Source of the DNA: Clostridiaceae bacterium
GTDB lineage: Bacteria; Bacillota; Clostridia; Oscillospirales; Acutalibacteraceae
Assembly (NCBI GenBank): GCA_016292705.1
Contig: JAEDHZ010000009.1
Location: forward strand, 1-16,809
Length of the DNA: 16,809 nt
Reading direction: 5' to 3'
Shown here: piece by piece, positions 6,741-13,861 of the stretch
Numbering within the stretch: position 1 is the stretch's first letter
Layout: each line of letters opens with the position of its first letter
The notes under the pieces: generated by a model
Told to the model about the DNA's origin: nothing
What the model saw: only the letters and a program-made list of their open reading frames with translations
The model's database searches: none
Translations under genes and position numbers: made by a program

Positions 6741-8066
6741 ATGAAAAGAATAATTGTTGCCGGGGCAGGACACGGCGGACTTGCAACTGCTGCGCTGCTT
6801 TCAAGGAATGGCTTTGATGTCACTGTGTATGAAAAAAACAGCCGCACAGAGCTCGGCTATGACTGGACAGATATTTTTGCACCCGGGGCGTTGAAGGTTG
6901 CCGGTGTGCCCATGCCCCCAAAGGATAAATTTTCCTATAAGGAGAACATGACCTTCTATAGTCCGAACTGCAAAAAAGGACTTGTTCAGAATGTTCCGGA
7001 GGATCAGCTTGAAATCAAAATGGAGCGCAAGGATATTTATGATCTTCTTGTTTCCAACGCAGAAAGCGCAGGCGTTAAGTTTGTTTTTGACTGCAAGGTT
7101 AAAAAGCCGCTGCTTCTCGGTAACCGTGTTGTCGGAATTGAAACGGAAAACGGCGATGTTTATGCCGACCTTGTTATTGACGCTTGCGGAATTGATTCCC
7201 CCGTGAGAAAGAATCTTCCGCAGTATATTCCGATTGAAAAGGAAGACGGCGTATTTTCACGCTTTTATGTTTACCGTGCGTTTTATAACAAGGCTTGTGA
7301 AGAGCCGGCAAAGGATGTCTACAAAGTATACATGATTCCGCAGGGAAAGCTCGGTATCGGCTGGGTTGCAAGCGAGGAGGATTATACCGATGTTTTAATC
7401 GGCCGCTTTGAACCGCTCAGCGATGAGGAGATTGAAACAAGTCTTGAGGCTATGAAAAAGGAAAATCCCCGTCTTGGTGATAAAATTGTCCGCGGCGGTC
7501 AGAGAGTGACAATACCTGTCAGGCAGCCCTTGGGCGTTCTTGTTGCCGACGGCTATGCCGCAATCGGAGACAGTGCTTTCATGACTGTACCCGTTATCGG
7601 TTCGGGAATCGCAAATTCTCTGAAAGCTGCAAGAATCCTTGCCGATGCCGTAATAGCGGATAAAGACGGTGCATTCAGCTTGGAAAGTCTCTGGAAGTAT
7701 CAGACGGAGTTTTATAAAAAGCTCGGTTCAGGTCTTGCAGGTCTTGCGTGCGTAAAGCTTTTGTTGGCAAAGCTCAAGGGCAGCGAGCTTGACTATATGT
7801 TTGAAACCGGTGTTCTTACCGCAGACGATCTCACCATCGGAGCTGACTCAACAAGTCTTACTTCAATTCTCTCAGGTGTATCGGTTTCGGATCTGATCAA
7901 TAAAGTCAAAAATGTTGTCAAAGACAAGGAGCTTCTGAAAAAGATACTCCAAACCGGCGAGCGCATGGTTGCGGCCACTGCAGTTGTCGCTGCCATGCCG
8001 AAAAAGCCGACCGCTTCTTCGGTTGCCCGTTGGGCAAAGCAGTATAACAATTGCTTCAAGATTTAA
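6741..8066 (+). CDS. FAD-dependent oxidoreductase (PHBH / geranylgeranyl-reductase-like fold)
   Basis: A protein of 441 residues starting with a Rossmann FAD motif G8-A-G-H-G-G (beta strand IIVAGAG, then helix). The second FAD motif I-G-D-S (about 276) is followed by a Gly-Ser-Gly-rich helix cap (PVIGSG), as in the p-hydroxybenzoate hydroxylase and geranylgeranyl reductase families. A strand-helix segment DLVIDACG near 146-153 is also typical. No membrane segment is seen, so it is probably cytoplasmic. The C-terminal 130 residues are helical and not recognised. The start is supported by AAAGGAGG about 10 bases upstream. It is co-transcribed with the YbjQ-like gene 24 bases downstream. Substrate and whether it reduces or oxygenates are unknown; in an anaerobe a reductase is more likely. 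Confidence 0.85.
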   Translation: MKRIIVAGAGHGGLATAALLSRNGFDVTVYEKNSRTELGYDWTDIFAPGALKVAGVPMPPKDKFSYKENMTFYSPNCKKGLVQNVPEDQLEIKMERKDIYDLLVSNAESAGVKFVFDCKVKKPLLLGNRVVGIETENGDVYADLVIDACGIDSPVRKNLPQYIPIEKEDGVFSRFYVYRAFYNKACEEPAKDVYKVYMIPQGKLGIGWVASEEDYTDVLIGRFEPLSDEEIETSLEAMKKENPRLGDKIVRGGQRVTIPVRQPLGVLVADGYAAIGDSAFMTVPVIGSGIANSLKAARILADAVIADKDGAFSLESLWKYQTEFYKKLGSGLAGLACVKLLLAKLKGSELDYMFETGVLTADDLTIGADSTSLTSILSGVSVSDLINKVKNVVKDKELLKKILQTGERMVAATAVVAAMPKKPTASSVARWAKQYNNCFKI

Positions 8067-8090
8067 AAATGTATATAAGGAGATGTTTTT

Positions 8091-8414
8091 ATGGTTTGTT
8101 CAACCACTTCAACACTTGATAATGCCGAAATCGTTGAATACAAAGGTCTTGTTTTCGGCGAGGTTATCTCGGGAGTAAACTTTATCAGAGACTTCGGTGC
8201 TTCAATCAGAAACATTGTGGGCGGAAGATCGCAGGGTTATGAGGAAGAGCTTATAAGCGCACGAACCGAAGCTCTCGGCGAAATGGAACAGCGTGCGGCT
8301 GCGCTCGGCGCAAACGCAGTTGTCGGCGTTGATGTTGACTATGAGGTTCTCGGTCAGGGTAATATGCTCATGGTTTCGGCATCGGGAACTGCTGTTGTTG
8401 CAAGAGCTAAATAA
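8091..8414 (+). CDS. ybjQ: YbjQ family protein (UPF0145, putative heavy-metal-binding)
   Basis: The 107 residues match the whole length of the YbjQ/UPF0145 family (same length as E. coli YbjQ). Typical features are the N-terminal T-S-T-L-D segment, YKGLVFGEVISGVNFIRDF, the helix with ARTEAL-EM-RAAALGANAVVGV and the C-terminal strand ending GTAVV. The family forms small ring-like oligomers and is labelled heavy-metal-binding by domain databases; no function is established. The start follows AAGGAGAT by about 7 bases. It is the second gene of the FAD oxidoreductase unit and is closed by a strong terminator 10 bases downstream. Confidence 0.94.
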   Translation: MVCSTTSTLDNAEIVEYKGLVFGEVISGVNFIRDFGASIRNIVGGRSQGYEEELISARTEALGEMEQRAAALGANAVVGVDVDYEVLGQGNMLMVSASGTAVVARAK

Positions 8415-8424
8415 TTTGCATTTC

Positions 8425-8460
8425 AAAAAAGTCAGGAGTTTTGGCTCTTGACTTTTTTCT
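8425..8460 (+). terminator. Terminator of the FAD oxidoreductase-ybjQ unit
   Basis: A 14-bp stem (8425-8438 with 8445-8458, one G-U pair) with a 6-base loop; the 3' arm itself ends in TTTTTT followed by CTTTTTG. The A-rich 5' arm makes it possibly bidirectional. Confidence 0.9.
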
Positions 8461-8478
8461 TTTTGTGTGATATATGTT

Positions 8479-8514
8479 ATAGGTAAAACCTATCGGACGG
8501 TGCGTAGCTATAAT
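8479..8514 (+). promoter_or_regulatory. lysR promoter with LysR-type operator
   Basis: A perfect palindrome ATAGGT-AAA-ACCTAT (8479-8493) has the LysR pattern ATAG-N7-CTAT. A consensus -10 TATAAT lies at 8509-8514, and no good -35 exists because the palindrome occupies that position. This layout fits negative autoregulation. Confidence 0.65.
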
Positions 8515-8542
8515 CTGTTTTCACGCACAAGGGGGAATCTGT

Positions 8543-9475
8543 TTGACAATTCAACAGCTTCATTATGCAATAACAATATCCGAAGTCGGTTCGCTCAACA
8601 AGGCGGCGGAGGTTCTGTATATCTCCCAACCGTCGCTTTCAAGCTCAATGCAGGAGCTTGAAAGGGAACTCGGAATAACAATTTTTTACCGCAGCGGCAG
8701 GGGAGTATCGCTTACTCAGGACGGGGCGGAGTTTTTGCTTTATGCACGGCAGGTATATAATCAATACGAGGCTTTGACGGAAAAATACGGCGATGCGCAG
8801 AATGTTAAAAAGAAGTTCGGCGTTTCAACCCAGCATTACTCCTTCGCTGTTAAGGCGTTTGTTGAGCTTGTGAAAAGTTTCGATCTCACCCGTTATGAAT
8901 TTGCAATCCGTGAAACGAAAACCCGTGATGTAATTTCGGATGTCAGCAATATGCGCTCGGAAATCGGAATTCTGTATCTCAGTGATTTCAACCGCGCCGC
9001 AGTGAACAAGCTTTTGCGCAGCAATAACCTTGAGTTTCATCACATAATCAAGTGCCGTGCTTATGTTTATCTCTGGTCAGGTCATCCGCTTGCAAAGCAA
9101 AAGTCAATAAGCTTTGAACAGCTCAAGGATTATCCTTGCCTTTCCTTTGAACAGGGCGAATCAAGCTCGTTTTATTTTGCCGAGGAGATTCTCAGCACGG
9201 GTGAATATACCCGTATCATCAAGGCAAACGACCGCGCAACAATGCTCAACCTCATGATCGGTCTCAACGGCTACACTCTTTGCTCCGGTATTATCTGCGA
9301 GGAGCTTAACGGCAGCGATTACCTTGCAATTCCCTTTGAGGCTGATTCCGTTGAGGAAAACAGCGATATGGAAATAGGCTACATAACAAAAAAGAACACT
9401 GTTCTGAGCAATATCGGAAACAGATATATTGAAGAGATTCAGACCTACCTTAACGAGAAAGTAAAAAATTTGTAA
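8543..9475 (+). CDS. LysR-family transcriptional regulator (TTG start)
   Basis: The 310 residues have the usual LysR length and order: an N-terminal winged helix-turn-helix (about 1-60, with the helices EVGSLNKAAEVL and SQPSLSSSMQELE, then the L-G-I-x-x-F-x-R-S-G-R wing) and a periplasmic-binding-like effector domain (about 85-300). The start is TTG at 8543 because a G-rich ribosome site AAGGGGG ends 7 bases upstream and the helix-turn-helix begins a few residues later. ATAG-N7-CTAT palindromes sit in its own promoter and in front of metQ, which points to autoregulation and control of the importer operon. The co-inducer is not known; by position it could be a sulfur compound or the importer substrate. 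Confidence 0.94.
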   Translation: MTIQQLHYAITISEVGSLNKAAEVLYISQPSLSSSMQELERELGITIFYRSGRGVSLTQDGAEFLLYARQVYNQYEALTEKYGDAQNVKKKFGVSTQHYSFAVKAFVELVKSFDLTRYEFAIRETKTRDVISDVSNMRSEIGILYLSDFNRAAVNKLLRSNNLEFHHIIKCRAYVYLWSGHPLAKQKSISFEQLKDYPCLSFEQGESSSFYFAEEILSTGEYTRIIKANDRATMLNLMIGLNGYTLCSGIICEELNGSDYLAIPFEADSVEENSDMEIGYITKKNTVLSNIGNRYIEEIQTYLNEKVKNL

Positions 9476-9499
9476 CGGATATATTCAACTTATGTCAGC

Positions 9500-9516
9500 T
9501 ATAGACGCCGTCTATA
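9500..9516 (+). promoter_or_regulatory. LysR-type recognition palindrome upstream of metQ
   Basis: TATAGACG-C-CGTCTATA is a perfect palindrome with the same ATAG-N7-CTAT core as the one before lysR. Its centre lies about 66 bases before the predicted transcript start, the usual place of a LysR recognition site. A weaker dyad (9522-9541, centred near -42) could be the activation site. Confidence 0.65.
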
Positions 9517-9538
9517 ACCTACTATATCCACATGGTAT

Positions 9539-9572
9539 TAGACAAAACAAAACAGTCGGTATATAATATACC
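9539..9572 (+). promoter_or_regulatory. Promoter of the metQ operon
   Basis: TAGACA (9539-9544), a 17-base spacer and TATAAT (9562-9567). The -10 lies inside a second perfect dyad GGTATAT-A-ATATACC (9558-9572). Confidence 0.7.
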
Positions 9573-9597
9573 CGTTCAAACAAAGGAGGAGGATCGT

Positions 9598-9627
9598 ATG
9601 ACCCATAAACAGAATCAGCGAATGTGA
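9598..9627 (+). CDS. Possible 9-residue leader peptide (MTHKQNQRM)
   Basis: A tiny ORF begins at ATG 9598 behind AAAGGAGGAGG (spacing about 8), the strongest ribosome site in the operon, and ends ATG-TGA at 9622-9627. It starts about 24 bases after the predicted transcript start and ends 73 bases before metQ. A weak 5-bp stem (9615-9619 with 9629-9633) followed by five T overlaps its stop, so a ribosome on the ORF would cover it. It may be a leader peptide, but no homology is known to me. Confidence 0.4.
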   Translation: MTHKQNQRM

Positions 9628-9700
9628 AGCTGAACTTTTTCCCGGATAAAACAAAAGCATATTTTAAACCAAGTATATTATTTTGAAAGGTATGATAAAA

Positions 9701-10552
9701 ATGAAAAAAGCTATCGCAATTCTTCTTGCGGCAATTTTTGTTCTTGCAACATTTGCTGCTTGCTCCGGTTCAAAGGAAAAAACAATAACAATTGCCGTTC
9801 CGAACGACACCACCAACGAAGCCCGTGCTCTTCTTCTTCTTCAGGATAAGGGATACATCAAGCTTAAAGACGGCGCAGGCATTCAGGCAACAGTAAAGGA
9901 TATTGCAGAAAATCCCTATTCAATCGAATTCAGAGAAGTTGAAGCTGCTCAGATTCCGAACATTCTTCAGGATGTTGACTATGCTGTTATCAACTCAAAC
10001 TATGCAATTTCCGCAAAGCTCAATCCCGTTAAGGATTCTCTCACAATTGAAGGTTCGTCCTCTGCATACGGAAACATTCTTGCCGTTAAGAAAGGCAACG
10101 AGGAAAGCGATAAAATCAAGGCTCTGAAGGCTGCACTTGAAAGCCAGAAGGTTGTCGATTTCATCAATGAAAAGTATGACGGTGCGGTTGTTTCCGTTGT
10201 TGAAAACCCCGGTGACGGTTTTGATTCAAGCGTTGATTATGCAAAGCTTGCCGGAGAAAAGATTTCCGTTGCCGCTTCTCCGGCGCCGCACGCAGAAATC
10301 CTTGCCGTAGTCAAGGAAATCCTTGCTGAAAAGGATGTTACTCTTGATATCAAGGAATTCACCGATTATGTTCAGCCGAACAAAGTTGTTGACAGCGGTG
10401 AGATTGATGCAAACTACTTCCAGCATCTTCCTTATCTTGAGGACTTCAACAAGGAAAACAACACCAATGTTGTTTCGGTCGGTGCAATCCATGTTGAGCC
10501 GATGGGCTTCTACGGCGGAAAGCAGACCACCCTTGACGCTCTCACAAAATAA
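9701..10552 (+). CDS. metQ: MetQ/NlpA-family substrate-binding lipoprotein
   Basis: A 283-residue NlpA-family binding protein, the extracellular receptor of methionine-type ABC importers. The N-terminus is a lipoprotein signal: Lys2-Lys3, a hydrophobic stretch, and T-F-A-A-C21 as lipobox, so it should be anchored by C21 outside the membrane. Family marks are PNDTTNEARALLLL near 33-46, DYAVINSNYA in the middle, and DYVQPNKVVDSGEIDANYFQH followed by IHVEPMGFYGG at the end. The start at 9701 is preferred: GAAAGG lies 10 bases upstream, too close to the alternative ATG at 9692. It is the first large gene of the operon with metN and metI. Known ligands are L- or D-methionine and relatives, but the neighbouring genes leave room for another ligand. 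Confidence 0.93.
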   Translation: MKKAIAILLAAIFVLATFAACSGSKEKTITIAVPNDTTNEARALLLLQDKGYIKLKDGAGIQATVKDIAENPYSIEFREVEAAQIPNILQDVDYAVINSNYAISAKLNPVKDSLTIEGSSSAYGNILAVKKGNEESDKIKALKAALESQKVVDFINEKYDGAVVSVVENPGDGFDSSVDYAKLAGEKISVAASPAPHAEILAVVKEILAEKDVTLDIKEFTDYVQPNKVVDSGEIDANYFQHLPYLEDFNKENNTNVVSVGAIHVEPMGFYGGKQTTLDALTK

Positions 10553-10572
10553 GCTGAAACAATAGAGTTTTG

Positions 10573-10609
10573 AAATAGCGTTGTCTGCTTTCTGCAGCCG
10601 GCGTTATTT
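10573..10609 (+). promoter_or_regulatory. Intercistronic hairpin between metQ and metN
   Basis: Arms 10573-10588 and 10594-10609 form about 15 bp with G-U pairs and one mismatch, loop of 5. There is no real T run after it. Such hairpins often protect the binding-protein mRNA end and lower expression of the later genes. Confidence 0.55.
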
Positions 10610-10636
10610 CTTATGTTAAGCGTTCAGGAGAAATAT

Positions 10637-11644
10637 ATGATTGAAATTCAGAATCTCAGCAAAACTTTCAAAACCTCCGACGGAACCGTTGAGGCGCTCA
10701 AAAACATTTCGCTGACAATTAACGACGGTGACATCTACGGAATCATCGGAATGAGCGGCGCCGGAAAAAGCACCCTTGTCCGTTGTATCAACATGCTTGA
10801 ACGGCCGACCGAGGGAAAGGTGATTATCAACGGTCGGGATATCGGTGCGCTTTCGCAGTCGGAGCTGCGCAGTGAGCGAAGGAACATCACAATGATTTTC
10901 CAAGGCTTTAATCTGCTCATGCAGAAGAACTGCCTCAAAAATGTCTGCTTTCCGCTTGAGCTTGCCGGTGTAAAAAAGTCGGAAGCTGTCAAGCGTGCAA
11001 AGGAGCTTTTGGAAATTGTCGGCCTTGGTGATAAGCTGAAGGCATATCCGTCTCAGCTTTCGGGCGGACAGCGGCAGCGGGTTGCAATTGCCCGTGCCCT
11101 GACAACTCACCCGAAAATCCTCCTTTGCGATGAAGCAACAAGCGCTCTTGACCCGCAGACAACGCAGTCAATTCTTTCGCTCATCCGTGATATTCACGAC
11201 AAGCTCGGCATAACTGTTATTGTCATCACTCATCAGATGAGTGTTGTTGAGCAGATCTGTTCTCATGTTGCAATTCTCGATAACGGAGAGGTTGTTGAAC
11301 AAGGACTTGTCAGCGAGGTTTTTGCCGCTCCGAAATCGAAAGCAGCAAGGCATCTTGTTTTCCCTGAGGGCTATGAGCAGGGCACACAGATAAGCGGAGA
11401 TAATGTTATCCGCGTTGTTTTCAACGGTGCAAAGGCAACCAATACTCCGCTCATTGCGAAAATGGCGATTGACGAGGGGATAACGGCAAGCATTCTTTCC
11501 GCCTCAACAAAGGGTATCGCAGACAAGGCATACGGCAATATCATTCTCGGCATCCCCGGCGGAGAAGATGAGATGAAAAGGGCAATAAGCTATCTCAAAG
11601 CCATGCCGGATATATTAGTTGAGGAGGTGAAAGGCGATGATTGA
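10637..11644 (+). CDS. metN: Methionine-type ABC importer ATP-binding protein
   Basis: A 335-residue MetN. The ATPase domain (about 1-240) has Walker A GMSGAGKST (38-46), Q-loop Q89, signature LSGGQ (141-145), Walker B ending D165-E166 and switch H199. The C-terminal part (about 255-330) is a NIL domain, which in E. coli MetN binds methionine and inhibits transport from the inside. Its presence supports a MetNI rather than a general polar amino acid importer. The start at 10637 follows AGGAG by 6 bases; an in-frame ATG at 10613 has no such site. Its last 8 bases overlap metI, so the two are translationally coupled. It acts at the inner face of the membrane as a dimer with two MetI. Confidence 0.95.
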   Translation: MIEIQNLSKTFKTSDGTVEALKNISLTINDGDIYGIIGMSGAGKSTLVRCINMLERPTEGKVIINGRDIGALSQSELRSERRNITMIFQGFNLLMQKNCLKNVCFPLELAGVKKSEAVKRAKELLEIVGLGDKLKAYPSQLSGGQRQRVAIARALTTHPKILLCDEATSALDPQTTQSILSLIRDIHDKLGITVIVITHQMSVVEQICSHVAILDNGEVVEQGLVSEVFAAPKSKAARHLVFPEGYEQGTQISGDNVIRVVFNGAKATNTPLIAKMAIDEGITASILSASTKGIADKAYGNIILGIPGGEDEMKRAISYLKAMPDILVEEVKGDD

Positions 11645-12338
11645 GTTTTTTCAGTCTGAAACCTTTGTTAATGCAGTTGAGGTTTTCAAGTCGGAATTTC
11701 CGCTTGCGATATGGGAAACGGTATATGTCACCGTTCTTTCAACCTTTTTTGCAATAGTTCTCGGTCTGCCGCTCGGAATACTCATTGTTGCAGGCGAAAA
11801 CGGAAGGATTATCAGAGTACCTAAGGCTATTCTCAAGGTTATTGACATTGTAATCAACCTGCTGCGTTCAATTCCGTTTTTGATTCTCATGATTATGGTC
11901 TTTCCGCTGACAAGGCTCATTGTCGGAACAGCGGTCGGAACCGTTGCCTCAATTGTTCCGCTTGTTATTGCGGCATTTCCGTTTGTTGCAAGACTTGTTG
12001 AAAGCAGCCTTCGGGAGATTAATCCGGCAATTATTGAAACGGCGCAGAGCATGGGTGCTTCTCCGTTTCAGATTATTACAAAGGTGCTCCTTCCGGAAAG
12101 CGTTCCCTCGCTCATTTCAAACGCTACCATCGCAATAACCACCATCCTCGGCTATACTGCAATGAGCGGTGTCATTGGCGGAGGCGGACTCGGAAAAATC
12201 GCCATCAACTATGGCTATTACAGATATCAGTATCTTATCATGACTCTTGCGGCAGTGTTCCTCATCATTCTTGTTCAGGTTTTCCAGAGCGTCGGAACGC
12301 GCCTTTCAGCCAAGTGTGACAAGAGACTTAAAAACTGA
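11637..12338 (+). CDS. metI: Methionine-type ABC importer permease
   Basis: A 233-residue membrane protein with about five transmembrane helices, the MetI size. The coupling (EAA-type) loop A-Q-S-M-G-A-S-P-F-Q lies at about 136-145, after an ETVYVTVLSTFF first helix region typical of the binding-protein-dependent permease fold. It starts within the end of metN (overlap 11637-11644) behind GAGGTGAAAGG. A further gene follows after only 20 bases, so the transcript continues past the transporter. Confidence 0.94.
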   Translation: MIEFFQSETFVNAVEVFKSEFPLAIWETVYVTVLSTFFAIVLGLPLGILIVAGENGRIIRVPKAILKVIDIVINLLRSIPFLILMIMVFPLTRLIVGTAVGTVASIVPLVIAAFPFVARLVESSLREINPAIIETAQSMGASPFQIITKVLLPESVPSLISNATIAITTILGYTAMSGVIGGGGLGKIAINYGYYRYQYLIMTLAAVFLIILVQVFQSVGTRLSAKCDKRLKN

Positions 12339-12358
12339 AGATATAGGAGAGTGACTAT

Positions 12359-12892
12359 ATGAGCTATTTATCAATGACTGATTATGATTCAGCAAGCGAA
12401 GAAGTCAGAAGAGAATATGACGACCAGATTGCAAAACACGGTAGGATTACCAATATGAAGCGTACCCTTTTGCATAATGTTCCCGCTTTCAAAGCATATA
12501 TGGAATGGTACACACTTTATGATTTGCTTGTTCCCGTTGTGGGCGAGCGTGCAATTTCGCTTTATTCATACGCTATCTCAAGCGGAAACGACTGCCTTGT
12601 TTGCTCAACATTTTTCAGAAAGATTCTTATTGACTCCGGCGATGATCCCGATAACCCGAAGATTTCTGAAACGGAAGAGCTTTTGATGGATTTCGGCTCT
12701 GCCATCTGTGTTGATCCGCACAATATTCCGGATGAGCTCTATGACAGGCTGAAAGAGAAGTTTACCGAAGAACAGATAGTTCTTCTCATCTCCTTTGCAG
12801 GAATTATGTATGCCACGAACCTTTTCAATACCGTTGCAAAGGTTCCGCTTGACGAGGTTCTTTATAAGTACCGCAAAAAGGAAGATAAATAA
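12359..12892 (+). CDS. Divergent AhpD / carboxymuconolactone decarboxylase-like protein
   Basis: A 177-residue helical protein with an AhpD-like core: E63, twelve or so residues of helix, then C79-L-V-C82 in SSGNDCLVCSTFFRKIL. AhpD uses a Cys-x-x-Cys pair with Glu and His as a thiol peroxidase or reductant. Here the Cys pair and the Glu are present, but the His between the Cys pair is Val81 and the one four residues after the second Cys is Phe86. It could be a thiol-disulfide or other redox enzyme of a subfamily without the His relay. The start at 12359 follows AGGAGA by 8 bases. It lies 20 bases after metI and 14 bases before the SDR gene, with no terminator, so it belongs to the same operon. 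No signal peptide is seen. Confidence 0.8.
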   Translation: MSYLSMTDYDSASEEVRREYDDQIAKHGRITNMKRTLLHNVPAFKAYMEWYTLYDLLVPVVGERAISLYSYAISSGNDCLVCSTFFRKILIDSGDDPDNPKISETEELLMDFGSAICVDPHNIPDELYDRLKEKFTEEQIVLLISFAGIMYATNLFNTVAKVPLDEVLYKYRKKEDK

Positions 12893-12906
12893 GGGGGTTG
12901 TTTACG

Positions 12907-13710
12907 ATGAAAGATTTTGAAAACAGGGTTGCCTTTATTACCGGCGCAGCCCACGGACAGGGACGGGCAACAGCTCTTGCGCTCGCAAAGGAGGGCGCCG
13001 ATATTGTTGCTTTTGATGTTGCAAAAAAGATTGAATATCCGAACTATGATTTCGGAACGAACGACGAGCTTGAAACGCTCAAAAAAGAGATTGAGGCGCT
13101 CGGAAGGAAAGCCGTAATCGCCGTTGGTGATGTTCGTGACGATGCAGCAGTTACAGCCGCCGTTGAGAAAGCAATTGAACAGTTCGGAAAAATTGACATC
13201 CTTTTCAACAACGCAGGAATCTGCGCCTATGCGACCGTTGATGAAATGACCGATGATGAGTGGAACGCAATGATTGATATCAATCTCAAAGGACCATTCA
13301 ATGTCGCCCGCAGAGTTGTACCCTATATGAAAAAGGAAAAAAACGGTGTTATAATTAACAACTCATCAGTAATGGGACTTCGCGGCGGCAACAGGCTTTC
13401 GCATTACACCGCTTCAAAATGGGGACTTACCGGTCTTACAAAGGCATGGGCTATCGAGCTTGCTCCTTTCAATATCCGAGTTGTCAGTATTCACCCGACC
13501 GGAGTTAACACGCCGATGAACGACGGCCTTGCCGCAATGGAGGGTATGACTCCGATTGAGATTGCCGAGCGTTCGGCGGGCAATCTTCTTCCGGTTCCGT
13601 GGATTGAGCCGCAGGATGTTGCTGACCTTGTTTTGTTCCTTGCTTCGGACAAGGCAAGATATGCCACAGGTTCGCAGTTTGTCATTGACGCAGGTCTTCT
13701 TTCGGTATAA
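12907..13710 (+). CDS. Short-chain dehydrogenase/reductase with mycofactocin-type insert
   Basis: A 267-residue classical SDR. Motifs: cofactor loop T12-G-A-A-H-G-Q-G19, D37 at the end of the second strand (favours NAD(H)), NNAG (101-104), and the catalytic set N126, S154, Y167 and K171. After D37 there is an insert (about 38-60, with I-E-Y-P-N-Y-D-F-G-T-x-D-E-L-E-T) and then EALGRK. This layout resembles the SDR subfamily annotated as mycofactocin-coupled or carveol-dehydrogenase-like, whose insert holds a non-exchangeable NAD; no mycofactocin gene lies in the window. The start at 12907 is taken because AAGGGGG (12891-12897) is 9 bases upstream; a TTG at 12898 touches the ribosome site. It is the last gene of the importer operon. 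The substrate, an alcohol or ketone, is unknown. Confidence 0.9.
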   Translation: MKDFENRVAFITGAAHGQGRATALALAKEGADIVAFDVAKKIEYPNYDFGTNDELETLKKEIEALGRKAVIAVGDVRDDAAVTAAVEKAIEQFGKIDILFNNAGICAYATVDEMTDDEWNAMIDINLKGPFNVARRVVPYMKKEKNGVIINNSSVMGLRGGNRLSHYTASKWGLTGLTKAWAIELAPFNIRVVSIHPTGVNTPMNDGLAAMEGMTPIEIAERSAGNLLPVPWIEPQDVADLVLFLASDKARYATGSQFVIDAGLLSV

Positions 13711-13765
13711 CTTGTTTTACCGGTTAAGCTCTACGGATTGAAAGCACTGATCGATATACTTAAAC

Positions 13766-13798
13766 CCAACAGGAAGGATTCTTTCTGTTGGTTTTTTT
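13766..13798 (+). terminator. Terminator of the metQNI-AhpD-SDR operon
   Basis: An 11-bp stem (13766-13776 with 13781-13791, one G-U pair), a GATT loop and seven T (13792-13798). It is 55 bases after the SDR stop and no gene lies between. Confidence 0.93.
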
Positions 13799-13810
13799 GT
13801 TGCCGGATTT

Positions 13811-13857
13811 AAAAAACCGCTTAAATAAGAGCTTACCTTTTTGCTCAGAAAGGTTTT
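13811..13857 (-). terminator. Probable terminator of the phosphate transporter unit
   Basis: Read on the minus strand after the DUF47 gene, AAAACC (13852-13857) pairs with GGTTTT (13813-13818) around an inner GAGC/GCTC pair, and the tail is GGTTTTTT. An alternative stem ACCTTT/AAAGGT is also possible. The stem is weaker than the + strand one next to it. Confidence 0.45.
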
Positions 13858-13861
13858 GAAT

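Noticed and set aside
9568..9700. SAM (S-box) or T-box riboswitch in front of the methionine-type importer
   Set aside because: The leader is only about 125 bases and lacks the conserved S-box and T-box sequences and a strong terminator.
13811..13835. AACCGCTTAA in the gap before the DUF47 gene, like the left end of MITE copy 2
   Set aside because: Only about 10 bases match and no partner end is found; it is part of a probable terminator.
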